Below, in pieces: positions 52,109 to 60,702 of a stretch of DNA of 64,000 nt. The translations under genes and the position numbers were made by a program. The notes below the pieces were generated by a model, which was given only the letters and a program-made list of their open reading frames with translations, ran no database searches and had not been told where the DNA came from. Within the stretch, counting starts at the first letter, position 1. Every line of letters begins with the position of its first letter. The DNA is taken from NCBI RefSeq assembly GCF_012849375.1, contig NZ_CP051684.1, positions 4,030,001-4,094,000 of the forward strand, given 5' to 3'. The DNA is from Duganella dendranthematis. GTDB taxonomy: Bacteria; Pseudomonadota; Gammaproteobacteria; Burkholderiales; Burkholderiaceae_D.

Positions 52109-53074
52109 ATGACTTTTCTTTCCATTTTATGCGCGCTGCTGATAGAGCAGATGAAGCCGCTGCGCGCAGACAATCCGATCTACGCCGAAATCAAGAGCCT
52201 GGCGTTGCGGATGGAGACCTGGTTCAACGCCGGCCACTCGACCCACGGCCGCATGGGCTGGTTCCTGATGATGGCCATCCTGATGATCCCGACCGCCGCC
52301 ATCTACTGGGTGCTGCGGCATTACGACTGGTTCCTGGCGGCCTTCGCCTGGAACGTGCTGATCGTCTATCTGACCCTGGGCTTCCGCCACTACAGCCACT
52401 ATTTCACCTCGATCCAGCTGGCGCTGAACGCCGGCGACGAAGCCGCTGCGCGCGCCTTGCTGGCCGAATGGACCAAGCTGGACACGGTCGGCATGGAAGT
52501 CTCGGAAATCGCCCGCATCGCCGTTGAGAAGTCGCTGGTGACCACGCACCGCAATGTGTTCGGCGTGTTCTTCTGGTTCCTGATGCCGCTCGGCCCGGCG
52601 GGGGCGGTGATGTACCGCGTGGCCGAACACCTGGCGCGCGCCTGGAACGAACCTGAGCACATGCGCAACGAAGCCTTCGGCCAGTTTGCCTCGCGCGCGT
52701 TTTACTGGATCGACTGGATTCCGGTGCGCCTGACCGCCGTCGCCTTCGCCGTGGTCGGTAACTTCGAGGATGCCATTTACGCCTGGCGCAATTTCGCCCA
52801 TCGCTGGTCCAACGAGGCGATCGGCATCATCCTGTCGGCCGGCGGTGGCGCCATGGGCGTGCGCCTCGGCACGCCGGCGGAAAACGCCGTCAAGGCGCAG
52901 ATGGTGGACGCCACCACGGTCGATATCGAGATCGAACCGGACGTGATGCCGGGTGACGAGCCCAACATCCGTTCGCTGCAAAGCACCGTCGGCCTGGTGT
53001 GGCGCGCACTGTTGTTGTGGATGATGCTGTTATTGCTGTTGTCGAGCGCCTGGTGGCTCGGAGCATCGCCTTAA
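52109..53074 (+). CDS. CobD/CbiB-like membrane protein
   Basis: A 321-residue inner-membrane protein of the CobD/CbiB family (cobalamin side-chain enzymes). At least four hydrophobic helices are visible: WFLMMAILMIPTAAIYWVL, FAWNVLIVYLTLG, FGVFFWFLMPLGPAGAVMY, and a C-terminal LLLWMMLLLLLSSAWWLG. No other cobalamin genes are near; Burkholderiales copies are often found in this position, downstream of the Nudix gene, so the exact role is uncertain. ATG 52109 follows the Nudix gene after 54 bases. Confidence 0.85.
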   Translation: MTFLSILCALLIEQMKPLRADNPIYAEIKSLALRMETWFNAGHSTHGRMGWFLMMAILMIPTAAIYWVLRHYDWFLAAFAWNVLIVYLTLGFRHYSHYFTSIQLALNAGDEAAARALLAEWTKLDTVGMEVSEIARIAVEKSLVTTHRNVFGVFFWFLMPLGPAGAVMYRVAEHLARAWNEPEHMRNEAFGQFASRAFYWIDWIPVRLTAVAFAVVGNFEDAIYAWRNFAHRWSNEAIGIILSAGGGAMGVRLGTPAENAVKAQMVDATTVDIEIEPDVMPGDEPNIRSLQSTVGLVWRALLLWMMLLLLLSSAWWLGASP

Positions 53075-53097
53075 CGGGTACAATAGCGGTATTGCTC

Positions 53098-53126
53098 TGG
53101 TGCAGGAATTAACCATTTCTGCACCA
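53098..53126 (+). terminator. Terminator-like hairpin after the CobD/CbiB gene
   Basis: Stem TGGTGCAG (53098-53105) / CTGCACCA (53119-53126), 13-base loop, no U-run afterwards. Confidence 0.4.
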
Positions 53127-53151
53127 AAGTAGGAAGTATCAGGAAAAAGTC

Positions 53152-53205
53152 CTTACGTATCAAGGTCTTACTTTTTTAGGTCTTCTATAAGATATAATAC
53201 GTAAG
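53152..53205 (+). promoter_or_regulatory. Promoter with flanking inverted repeat, DUF3579 gene
   Basis: TATAAT (53193-53198) is a perfect -10. The 9-base repeat CTTACGTAT (53152-53160) is mirrored as ATACGTAAG (53197-53205), overlapping the -10. A CTTACTT-rich -35 region lies between. The layout suits a repressor operator. Confidence 0.45.
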
Positions 53206-53238
53206 TCCCTTCCTCTCTACGCAGAAGCAGCCGCGCCT

Positions 53239-53568
53239 ATGTCAGTTCAAAAACCGGCAGAACAGCAAGATTCGTTCTTCATCGTTGGCCAGACCAGTAA
53301 TGGCCGCCAGTTCCGTCCCAGTGACTGGGCTGAGCGCCTGTGTGGCGTGATGGCCTGTTTCAAGCCGGAAGGCACCGGCGGCGGCCGCGATTCCCACCTG
53401 CAGTTTTCTCCGTATGTGACCCCAACCGTGGTCAATGGCGTCAAGTCCGTCGTCGTCAACGGCAAGTTGCGCGACCTGGAACCGCTGGCCTATCACTTCG
53501 TCCTCTCGTTCGCCAAGGATAACGATCTGCAAGTGGTCGACGCCTGCCTGTTGCCAGAGAAAAAATAA
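53239..53568 (+). CDS. DUF3579 domain-containing protein
   Basis: A 109-residue cytoplasmic protein covering the whole DUF3579 family (PF12112): FFIVGQTSNGRQFRPSDWAERLCGVMACFKPEG, then YVTPTVVNGVKSVVVNGKLRDLEPLAYHFVLSFAKDN. The family is widespread in Betaproteobacteria with unknown function. It has a consensus -10 box with a flanking inverted repeat. The M16 peptidase follows after 88 bases. Confidence 0.9.
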   Translation: MSVQKPAEQQDSFFIVGQTSNGRQFRPSDWAERLCGVMACFKPEGTGGGRDSHLQFSPYVTPTVVNGVKSVVVNGKLRDLEPLAYHFVLSFAKDNDLQVVDACLLPEKK

Positions 53569-53656
53569 GCGCAGAGTTAATTTTTCCTTAAGGTACTACC
53601 CACGCCGACGGCACCGGCGTATGCTGCACGTTCCTATGTTTTTTCTCTGAGAGACT

Positions 53657-56431
53657 ATGAACAACAGCCGTCTGAAACACGTCGCCGCCGCCAGCCTTCT
53701 GCTGTGCGGAATGTCCTTCGCCGCTACCGGAACCGCCTGGGCCGCCGCCGCTCCTGTCGCGGCATTGCCGGCCGGCGTGGTCAAGGGACCGTCAGTCGAA
53801 GGCATTACCGAGTACCGGTTGCCGAATGGCCTGAAGGTGCTGCTGTTCCCGGATGCTTCCAAGCCCACCGTCACCGTCAACGTCACGTATCTGGTCGGCT
53901 CGCGCCACGAGAACTATGGCGAAACCGGCATGGCGCACTTGCTGGAACACCTGATGTTCAAAGGCTCGCCGAAGAACAAGAACATCCCGCAGGAATTCGC
54001 CGCGCGCGGCATGGAGTTCAACGGCACCACCGCCAACGACCGCACCAACTACTACGAAGTGTTCCAGGCCAGTCCTGAGAACCTGAAATGGGCGCTGGAC
54101 ATGGAAGCTGACCGCATGGTCCATTCCTACATCGCGCGCAAGGACCTGGATTCGGAAATGACCGTGGTCCGCAACGAATACGAAAGCGGCGAGAATAGCC
54201 CGTTCGCGGTGCTGCTGAAGCGCATGCAGAGCGTGGCCTACGACTGGCATAGCTACGGCCGTTCCACCATCGGCAACCGCAGCGACATCGAGAACGTCAA
54301 GATCGAGAACCTGCAAGGCTTCTATCACACCTACTACCAGCCGGATAACGCGGTGCTGCTGGTGGCTGGCAAATTCGATCCGGCGCAAACGCTGCAATGG
54401 ATTACCAAATCGTTCGGCGCCATCCCGAAACCCAAACGCGCGCTGCCGCCTTTCTGGACCGTCGAGCCGACCCAGGATGGCGAGCGCAGCTTCATCGTGC
54501 GCCGCAAGGGTGACGTGCAGATCGTCGCGCTGGGCTACAAGATTCCGAGCGCGCTGCAGCAGGATAGCGATGCGCTGAGCTTCATGTCCGAGATCCTCGG
54601 CGACACGCCGACCGGCCGCCTGCACAAGCAGCTGGTGGAAAGCGGCAAAGCGGCGCAGGTGTTCAGCTTCGGCGAGACCGGCTATGCGCCAGGCCTGCAA
54701 ATCATCGGCGCGGTGGTCAAGGCCGGCCAGCCGCTGGAACCGGTGCGCGATGCGCTGATCGAAGCGGTGGAGAGCTTCGCCAAGACGCCGCCGACCGAAG
54801 AGGAGATGGAACGCACCCGCCGCAACTTCGCCAACAGCATCGAGAAGTCGCTCAACAATCCGCAGCGCGTGGGCGTGACGCTGTCGGAAGAGATTTCGCT
54901 GGGCGACTGGCGCTTGCTGTTCCAGGGCCGCGACAAGCTGCCGAGCATCACCTCGAAGGAAGTGGCCGATGTCGCCGCCCGCTACCTGAAGCGCGATAAC
55001 CGCGTGGTGGGTGAGTTCATCCCGGAAGACAATCCGCAGCGCGCCGAGATCCCGTCCGCACCGGGCGTGGAAGAGGCGATGAAAGGCTTCAAGGCCAAAG
55101 AGAATGTGCTGACGTCGGAAGTCTTCGACCCGACCAACGACAACATCAACGCCCGCACCGAAATCAACACCATCGGTGGCCTAAAAGTGGCGCTGCTGCC
55201 GAAGAAGAACCGCGGCGAGACGGTGGCCGTCACACTGCAACTGAACTGGGGCGACGAGAAAAACCTGGTCAACACCTCGGTGGTCTCCGCCTTCACCAGC
55301 GAGATGCTGATGCGCGGCACCAGCAAATACAGCCGCGAACAACTGGCCGACGCCTTCTCCAAGCTGAAGATCACCGGCGGCCCGCAGCGCTTCGAGACCA
55401 CCGGTCCTAACCTGGACGAAGCCCTGCGTCTGGCGGCGCATGTGCTGAAAGAGCCAAGCTTCTCGCCGACGGAATTCGAGCAGTTGCGCCAGCAGTGGAT
55501 CGTCGGCCTGGAAGCGTCTCGCAGCGAGCCGCAGGTGCTGGCCAGCCAGGCCATCGAGCAGCACTTCAACCACTATCCGCAAGGTGACGTGCGCAATTCA
55601 ATGAGCATTGATGAGCAACTGGCCGCGCTCAAGGCGATCAAGCTGGAAGACGTGATTGCCTTCCACCGCAATTTCTATGGCGCCAGTCACGGCGAACTGG
55701 CTATCGTCGGCGATTTCGACAAGGCTGCGGTGAGCAAGACCATCGCCGACAACTTCACCGGCTGGAACAGCAAGGCGTCGTATGCGCCGGTGCTGACCAC
55801 CAATGTGGACAAGGCGCCGCTGCATGTGATGCTGAATGCGCCGGACAAGGAAAACGGCTTCTACACCGCGCGCCTGAACGTGGACCTGAACTCCAACGAC
55901 GCGGATTATCCGGCGCTGGAACTGGCCAACTACATGTTCGGCGGTGGCGGCTTGAAATCGCGTCTGATGGATCGCATTCGCCAGAAGGACGGCCTGTCCT
56001 ATGGCGGCGGCAGCGACCTGCGTCCGGGTTCGCTGGACCGTGCCGGCAGCTTCTCCGTCGCCGCTATCGCCGCGCCGCAAAACCTGAAGAAACTGGAAGC
56101 CGCGATCCGCGAAGAGCTGGACCGGGTGCTGAAGGATGGCTTCACCGAGGCGGAGCTGGTCAACGCCAAATCGGGCCTGCTGCAAATGCGTCAGCAGAAC
56201 CGCGCCAAGGATACGGCGCTGGCCGGCGGTTGGGCGCGCAACCTGTATCTGGGCCGCACCTTCAGCTGGAGCAAGGAGTTTGAAGCCAAGCTGAATGCGG
56301 CCACGCTGGCGCAGGTTAACGCTGCCTTCCGCAAGGCGGTCGATCCGGCCAAGCTGTCGGTCGCGATGTCGGGCGACGAGGCCAAGGCAGGTGCACCGGC
56401 TGCGGCTCCGGCGCCTGCTGCGGCGAAGTAA
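53657..56431 (+). CDS. M16-family zinc metallopeptidase, exported
   Basis: A 924-residue exported peptidase with a signal peptide (about residues 1-32, ending TAWAAAA). The inverted zinc motif HLLEH (H-x-x-E-H) is at about residue 94 in GMAHLLEHLMFKGS, with the distant Glu in SEMTVVRNEYE. A second M16 half follows at ~500-900 (LKVALLPKKNRGETVAVTLQL, MLMRGTSKYSREQ), inactive by lack of a zinc motif, as in pitrilysin-type two-half enzymes. It degrades short peptides in the periplasm. The last residues are Ala/Pro-rich. Confidence 0.93.
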   Translation: MNNSRLKHVAAASLLLCGMSFAATGTAWAAAAPVAALPAGVVKGPSVEGITEYRLPNGLKVLLFPDASKPTVTVNVTYLVGSRHENYGETGMAHLLEHLMFKGSPKNKNIPQEFAARGMEFNGTTANDRTNYYEVFQASPENLKWALDMEADRMVHSYIARKDLDSEMTVVRNEYESGENSPFAVLLKRMQSVAYDWHSYGRSTIGNRSDIENVKIENLQGFYHTYYQPDNAVLLVAGKFDPAQTLQWITKSFGAIPKPKRALPPFWTVEPTQDGERSFIVRRKGDVQIVALGYKIPSALQQDSDALSFMSEILGDTPTGRLHKQLVESGKAAQVFSFGETGYAPGLQIIGAVVKAGQPLEPVRDALIEAVESFAKTPPTEEEMERTRRNFANSIEKSLNNPQRVGVTLSEEISLGDWRLLFQGRDKLPSITSKEVADVAARYLKRDNRVVGEFIPEDNPQRAEIPSAPGVEEAMKGFKAKENVLTSEVFDPTNDNINARTEINTIGGLKVALLPKKNRGETVAVTLQLNWGDEKNLVNTSVVSAFTSEMLMRGTSKYSREQLADAFSKLKITGGPQRFETTGPNLDEALRLAAHVLKEPSFSPTEFEQLRQQWIVGLEASRSEPQVLASQAIEQHFNHYPQGDVRNSMSIDEQLAALKAIKLEDVIAFHRNFYGASHGELAIVGDFDKAAVSKTIADNFTGWNSKASYAPVLTTNVDKAPLHVMLNAPDKENGFYTARLNVDLNSNDADYPALELANYMFGGGGLKSRLMDRIRQKDGLSYGGGSDLRPGSLDRAGSFSVAAIAAPQNLKKLEAAIREELDRVLKDGFTEAELVNAKSGLLQMRQQNRAKDTALAGGWARNLYLGRTFSWSKEFEAKLNAATLAQVNAAFRKAVDPAKLSVAMSGDEAKAGAPAAAPAPAAAK

Positions 56432-56434
56432 GCG

Positions 56435-57394
56435 TCAGAACTTCGGCAAACGGTCCAGCGTAATCACGCGCGGATCGTTGTAGACCTTGCGCTTATGCGC
56501 ACCGGTGTTGTGGTACTCGCCAGTCCAGAAGTTATCCTGGCTGGTGACGCCCGCAGCACCGGCGGCATCATTCCACACCATGAACCACAACCACCACTCG
56601 CCAGCGGCAGCGCTTTGCGCCGGATCGGGAATGTAGCCGGTTTCGGTCAGCGCAATCGGCTTGGCGTGCTGCTGCGCCTTGCGGTACGCCGCGCTGTAGG
56701 TCTTGTCGTAGATGTCGTAGCCAGTGATGTCCACCACATCATCGCCCGGATACCAGGCCGGATCTTGTCCATTCCATACCCAGATCAGATTGTGCAGGCC
56801 GTGCGTTTGCGTCAGGCGCGTGTACATGTGACGCCATAGCGCGATGTAGGCGGTGGCCGGTGCCACGCCGTCGCTTCGCGGGCGTCCCCACCAGAACCAG
56901 CCGCCGGAGCCTTCATGCAGCGGGCGCCAGAGCACCGGCACGTTGGCGTCCTGTAGCCGCTTCAATTCGACAGCGATGCGGTCGATGGCGTCATCGATCC
57001 TGCGCCAGTCCTGATCGGCCGGAATGGCGTAGGGCGTCTCCTTGGTGTAGAACTTGCCGTTCTCCATACGCCAGTGCCAGTGAAAACTCACCAGTCCACC
57101 CTTGTGCGACCACGCGATAGCTTCCTCGGTCTGGTGGCGGCCATCGGCTTCGCTGGCGTCGTAGTAGTTCATGAAATCGTATCCCATCAGCGCCGGGTAC
57201 TTTCCGGTATCGTCGTGCACCCGCTGCGCCATATCGACATCGTCGCGCCAAGTCAGGTCGGACTGGCCGGCGATGATTTTCTTGCCCCAGATGCCGAGCA
57301 GATAGTCGTAGGTGGCTTGGGTTCTGGCGTCGCGCGGCGCGGCGCTGGCGGAACTGAGGGCGAGGGTAAGCAGGAGGAGGGAGAGGTAGCGCAT
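56435..57394 (-). CDS. GH26 beta-mannanase-like glycoside hydrolase
   Basis: A 319-residue exported glycoside hydrolase. Signal peptide MRYLSLLLLTLALSSASA. The GH26 fold is shown by KIIAGQSDLTWRDDVDM, GYDFMNYYDASEADGRHQTEEAI, the acid/base Glu in WRPLHEGSGGWFWWG and the nucleophile Glu in PIALTETGYIPD. The C-terminal WFMVWNDAAGAAGVTSQDNFW is also typical. It would act on mannan or related beta-glycans outside the cytoplasm. It converges with the M16 peptidase, with three bases between stops. Confidence 0.92.
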   Translation of the reverse strand: MRYLSLLLLTLALSSASAAPRDARTQATYDYLLGIWGKKIIAGQSDLTWRDDVDMAQRVHDDTGKYPALMGYDFMNYYDASEADGRHQTEEAIAWSHKGGLVSFHWHWRMENGKFYTKETPYAIPADQDWRRIDDAIDRIAVELKRLQDANVPVLWRPLHEGSGGWFWWGRPRSDGVAPATAYIALWRHMYTRLTQTHGLHNLIWVWNGQDPAWYPGDDVVDITGYDIYDKTYSAAYRKAQQHAKPIALTETGYIPDPAQSAAAGEWWLWFMVWNDAAGAAGVTSQDNFWTGEYHNTGAHKRKVYNDPRVITLDRLPKF

Positions 57395-57492
57395 GCCTTC
57401 AATGTACCGCCGCGCGCCGTCGCCATCAATGGCATGGCCTCAGTTTAGCGAGTTGCGTGCACGTTTTGTGGTTATGTACTATCATTAGTTAC

Positions 57493-57945
57493 ATGAGACG
57501 AGATAGCAAACTTTCCTCCATCCTGCACGTGCTGCTGCACATGGCGCACGGCGACAGGCCTTTTACATCCGAAGAACTGGCGGGCTTCCTGGACACCAAT
57601 CCGGTGCTGGTGCGGCGCGTACTGGCGGGGCTGCGGGAGCGCGGCTACGTTGGTTCCGACAAGGGGCACGGCGGCGGCTGGAGCATCACCTGCGACCTGC
57701 ACGAAGTCACGCTGCACGATATCTACGAAGCGGTCGGCTCGCCCACCGTGTTCGCGATGGGGAATCGCGTCGAACAGCCGCAATGCCTGGTGGAGCGCGC
57801 CGTCAATGAGTCGCTGGGCAGCGCCTTCGATGAGGCGGAAGCATTGCTGATCTCCCGGTTTAAAGACGTAACGCTGGCCGAGCTCCGCCAGCTTCAACAC
57901 ACATCACAAGGGAGTGCAGCATGGGCATCGATGAATTCGACGTGA
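57493..57945 (+). CDS. Rrf2-family transcriptional regulator
   Basis: A 150-residue regulator. The Rrf2 winged-helix fold spans ~5-85: SKLSSILHVLLHMAHGDRPFTSEELAGFLDTNPVLVRRVLAGLRERGYVGSDKGHGGGWSITCDLHEVTLHDIYEAV. The [2Fe-2S]-binding cysteine triad of IscR is not present; only scattered Cys at ~76 and 98 remain. ATG 57493 was chosen over an in-frame start 36 bases upstream. The last 25 bases overlap the flavoprotein gene, so the two are co-translated and the regulator probably controls that operon. Confidence 0.88.
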   Translation: MRRDSKLSSILHVLLHMAHGDRPFTSEELAGFLDTNPVLVRRVLAGLRERGYVGSDKGHGGGWSITCDLHEVTLHDIYEAVGSPTVFAMGNRVEQPQCLVERAVNESLGSAFDEAEALLISRFKDVTLAELRQLQHTSQGSAAWASMNST

Positions 57946-58829
57946 TTGTTATCGGCGGCAGCTACGCCGGACTGTCGGCCGCCACGCAACTGGCGCGCGC
58001 CCGCCGCCGCGTGCTGGTGATCGACGCCGGCCAGCGTCGCAACCGCTACGCCAGCCATTCGCACGGCTTCCTCGGGCAGGATGGGCGCGAAGGCGCGGCC
58101 ATCGCTGCCGACGGCCGCGCGCAGCTGATGAAGTATCGCACGGTGAGTTGGCGCGAAGGCCTGGCCACGCAGGCGGTGAAGCACGAAGATGGCTTCCGCG
58201 TGACGCTCAGCGATGGCAGCGCGGTCCATGCGCAGCGGCTGGTGCTGGCCACCGGCATGGCCGACGAACTGCCCTCGATTCCCGGCCTGGCCGAGCGCTG
58301 GGGCAGTAGCGTGTTCCACTGCCCGTACTGCCACGGCTACGAATTGAATCAGGGTCGCATCGGCGTGCTGGCGACTGGCCCGCACTCCTGGCATCACGCG
58401 ATGATGCTGCCCGACTGGGGTCAGGTGACCTTCTTCCTCAACGGCGCTTTTGAGCCGGACGAGGAGCAGCTGACCAAACTGGCGGCGCGCGGCGTCACGA
58501 TTGAACGCACGCGGGTGCAGGCAGTCAGCGGCACGGCCACCGTAACGCTGACGGATCACCGCGCGCTGGTGCTGGATGGCTTGTTCGTGTTGAGCCGTCT
58601 GCACAGCGCCAGTCCGCTGGGTGAGCTGCTGGGCTGCGAGATGGAGGACGGGCCGATGGGCCGTTACCTGCGCACCGATATGATGAAGGCGACCAGCGTG
58701 GCCGGCGTGTATGCCTGCGGCGATGCGGCGCGCATGGCCGGCAGCGTCGCGTTTGCGGTGGCGGATGGCGCGATGGCCGGCGTCGCCGCGCACCAGTCGC
58801 TGGTGTTCGGACTGCCCGTTGCAGCCTGA
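57921..58829 (+). CDS. FAD/NAD(P)-dependent oxidoreductase, thioredoxin-reductase-like
   Basis: A 302-residue flavoprotein. The FAD motif VIGGSYAGLSAATQLARARR at the N-terminus, the redox pair CPYCHGYE (~135-142, Cys-Pro-Tyr-Cys), a second dinucleotide motif and the C-terminal GVYACGDAARMAGSVAFAVADGAMAG define a low-molecular-weight thioredoxin-reductase-like enzyme. The C-P-Y-C centre resembles dithiol oxidases such as GliT or HlmI more than CATC reductases. It overlaps the Rrf2 gene by 25 bases. The substrate is unknown; a thiol or disulfide is likely. Confidence 0.9.
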   Translation: MGIDEFDVIVIGGSYAGLSAATQLARARRRVLVIDAGQRRNRYASHSHGFLGQDGREGAAIAADGRAQLMKYRTVSWREGLATQAVKHEDGFRVTLSDGSAVHAQRLVLATGMADELPSIPGLAERWGSSVFHCPYCHGYELNQGRIGVLATGPHSWHHAMMLPDWGQVTFFLNGAFEPDEEQLTKLAARGVTIERTRVQAVSGTATVTLTDHRALVLDGLFVLSRLHSASPLGELLGCEMEDGPMGRYLRTDMMKATSVAGVYACGDAARMAGSVAFAVADGAMAGVAAHQSLVFGLPVAA

Positions 58830-58831
58830 CG

Positions 58832-59752
58832 TCAGAGGTCTGAAAGAATCGCCGGCATGGCGGCGCGCATATGGTCGATAAAGCTGCGCAAGCGCGCCGG
58901 ATAGTGCGGCGCGTGCGGGTAGACCAGGTACATCGGCAGCGGCGTGGCTTGCCACTCCGGCGCCAGATGCAGCAGCGTGCCCTGCGCCAGTTCGTCGCGC
59001 AGCGCCCATGAAGACACCACGCACACGCCCATGCCCTGCACGGCGGCGTTACGGACGGCGAACAGGCTGTCGGTGCTCAGGCGCGGTTGCAGCGTCAGTT
59101 GGTGGCTTGCGCCGCTGGCGTGGTGCAGCGTGATCTCGTTGCGGTAGAAGGTGCGCAGGGCCAGCCAGGGAAGGGCAGCCAGTTGCTCGGGATGCGTGGG
59201 CAGCGGCCGAGCGGCTAGTAGTGCAGCCGCGGCGACCGCGATGCGCGGCACGTCCGCTAGCTTGATGGCGATGACCGATGGGTCGCTCACTTCGCCGACG
59301 CGGATGGCACAGTCGATATTCTCGGCGATGAAGTCCGGCGTCCGGTCGTGCAGCAGCCATTCCACCGACACGCGCGGATGGCGCAGCAGGAAATCGTTCA
59401 GCGGCCCAATCAGCTGCTGCTGGCCGAAGGCGTGCGGTGCGACGATGCGCAGCAGTCCCGCCGGTTCTTCGCGCGCGTCCTGTACGTCGGAGGTCAGCGC
59501 GCTCCAATGTGACAGCAGTTCGCGCGCGTGCGCCAGGCAGCGTTCTCCATCCTCGGTCAGCTGCATGGCATGGGTGGAGCGTTGCAGCAGGCGCAGGCCG
59601 AGCATGCGTTCCAGCGCTTGCAGACGGCGGCTGATGGTGGGTTGCGTGGTGCCCAGCTGCGTGGCTGCGGCGGACATGCTGCCGGCTTCCACGATGCGGA
59701 CAAAGGTCTGCATCAGCTCTATGCGGTCGGCGGCGTTGGACGAGGTGGTCAT
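58832..59752 (-). CDS. LysR-family transcriptional regulator
   Basis: A 306-residue regulator with an N-terminal winged HTH (ELMQTFVRIVEAGSMSAAATQLGTTQPTISRRLQALERMLGLRLLQRSTHAMQLTEDGERCL) and a substrate-binding domain in CrgA-like style. ATG 59752 was chosen over an in-frame start 36 bases earlier. Divergent from the 3-hydroxyisobutyrate-dehydrogenase-like gene by 95 bases, the classic LysR-target layout. It converges on the flavoprotein gene with two bases between stops. Confidence 0.92.
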   Translation of the reverse strand: MTTSSNAADRIELMQTFVRIVEAGSMSAAATQLGTTQPTISRRLQALERMLGLRLLQRSTHAMQLTEDGERCLAHARELLSHWSALTSDVQDAREEPAGLLRIVAPHAFGQQQLIGPLNDFLLRHPRVSVEWLLHDRTPDFIAENIDCAIRVGEVSDPSVIAIKLADVPRIAVAAAALLAARPLPTHPEQLAALPWLALRTFYRNEITLHHASGASHQLTLQPRLSTDSLFAVRNAAVQGMGVCVVSSWALRDELAQGTLLHLAPEWQATPLPMYLVYPHAPHYPARLRSFIDHMRAAMPAILSDL

Positions 59753-59847
59753 ACGTTCAGCGTATAACATTTGTACGCACCGGTCCACTACCGTGCGCGG
59801 CGCCGGTGGCGCATACTGGTTGACTCACCAAGTATCGGAGGTATGCA

Positions 59848-60702
59848 ATGAAAGTCAGCTTTATCGGGATAGGTAGCATGGGCGCGGCGATGGTGCCGAA
59901 TCTGGTACGGGCGGGCCACAGCGTCAGCGTGTGGAACCGCAATCGCGCGGCGGCGCAAGCCATCGACGGCGTCACGGTGCTGGAGTCCCCGGCCGACGCC
60001 TTTCAGGCCGATGCGGTGATGACCATGCTGTCCAACGACGATGCGGTGCGCAGTGTGATCCTCGACAGCGGTGCGCTGGCCGGTTCCAACAAAAACTGCG
60101 TCCACATCATGATGGCGACGATTTCGCTGGCGCTGGTGGACGAACTGGCTGCGCGCCATCGCGAGGCCGGCATCGCCTATGTATCGGCGCCGGTGTTCGG
60201 CGTGCCTGCGGCGGCTGCGGCGGCGCAGTTGAACGTGCTCGCGGCGGGCGATCCGCAGGCCATCGCCCGCGTGCAACCGCTACTGGATGCGGTGGGCCGC
60301 AAGACATGGCTATTGGGCGAAGATCCCAAGCGCGCCAACGTGGTGAAAATCTCCGGCAATATGATGATCGCGCAGGCCTTCACGGCGATGGGCGAGGCGG
60401 CCTACCTGAGCGAGAGCTATGGCGTGCCTGCGGCCGATCTGCTGGATGTGCTGACCAATACGCTGTTTGCGGCGCCGAGCTATCAGCGCTACGGCGGCTT
60501 CATCGCCACCAACACTTTCGAGCCGGGCTTCAAGCTGCCGCTGGGCCTCAAGGACGTCAACCTGGCCCTGTCGGCGGCTGAAGCTAAGGGCGCGCTGCTG
60601 CCGGTGGCGGAGCAGGTGCGCGAGAATATGCAGGATGCGATGGCGCAGGGCTTGCAGGACCGCGACTGGTCGGTGGCGGCGACCATCCGCCGCAAGCGCT
60701 AG
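59848..60702 (+). CDS. NAD(P)-dependent oxidoreductase, 3-hydroxyisobutyrate dehydrogenase family
   Basis: A 284-residue beta-hydroxyacid dehydrogenase. Rossmann motif MKVSFIGIGSMGAAMVPNLVRAGHSVSVWNRN, catalytic Lys region NVVKISGNMMIAQAFTAMGEAAYLSESYGV and the C-terminal LKDVNLALSAAEAKGALLPVAEQVRENM are characteristic. The substrate is unknown: 3-hydroxyisobutyrate, tartronate semialdehyde or an aldehyde as in YihU/GLYR types. Probably activated by the divergent LysR gene. It overlaps the cupin gene end by four bases. Confidence 0.92.
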   Translation: MKVSFIGIGSMGAAMVPNLVRAGHSVSVWNRNRAAAQAIDGVTVLESPADAFQADAVMTMLSNDDAVRSVILDSGALAGSNKNCVHIMMATISLALVDELAARHREAGIAYVSAPVFGVPAAAAAAQLNVLAAGDPQAIARVQPLLDAVGRKTWLLGEDPKRANVVKISGNMMIAQAFTAMGEAAYLSESYGVPAADLLDVLTNTLFAAPSYQRYGGFIATNTFEPGFKLPLGLKDVNLALSAAEAKGALLPVAEQVRENMQDAMAQGLQDRDWSVAATIRRKR

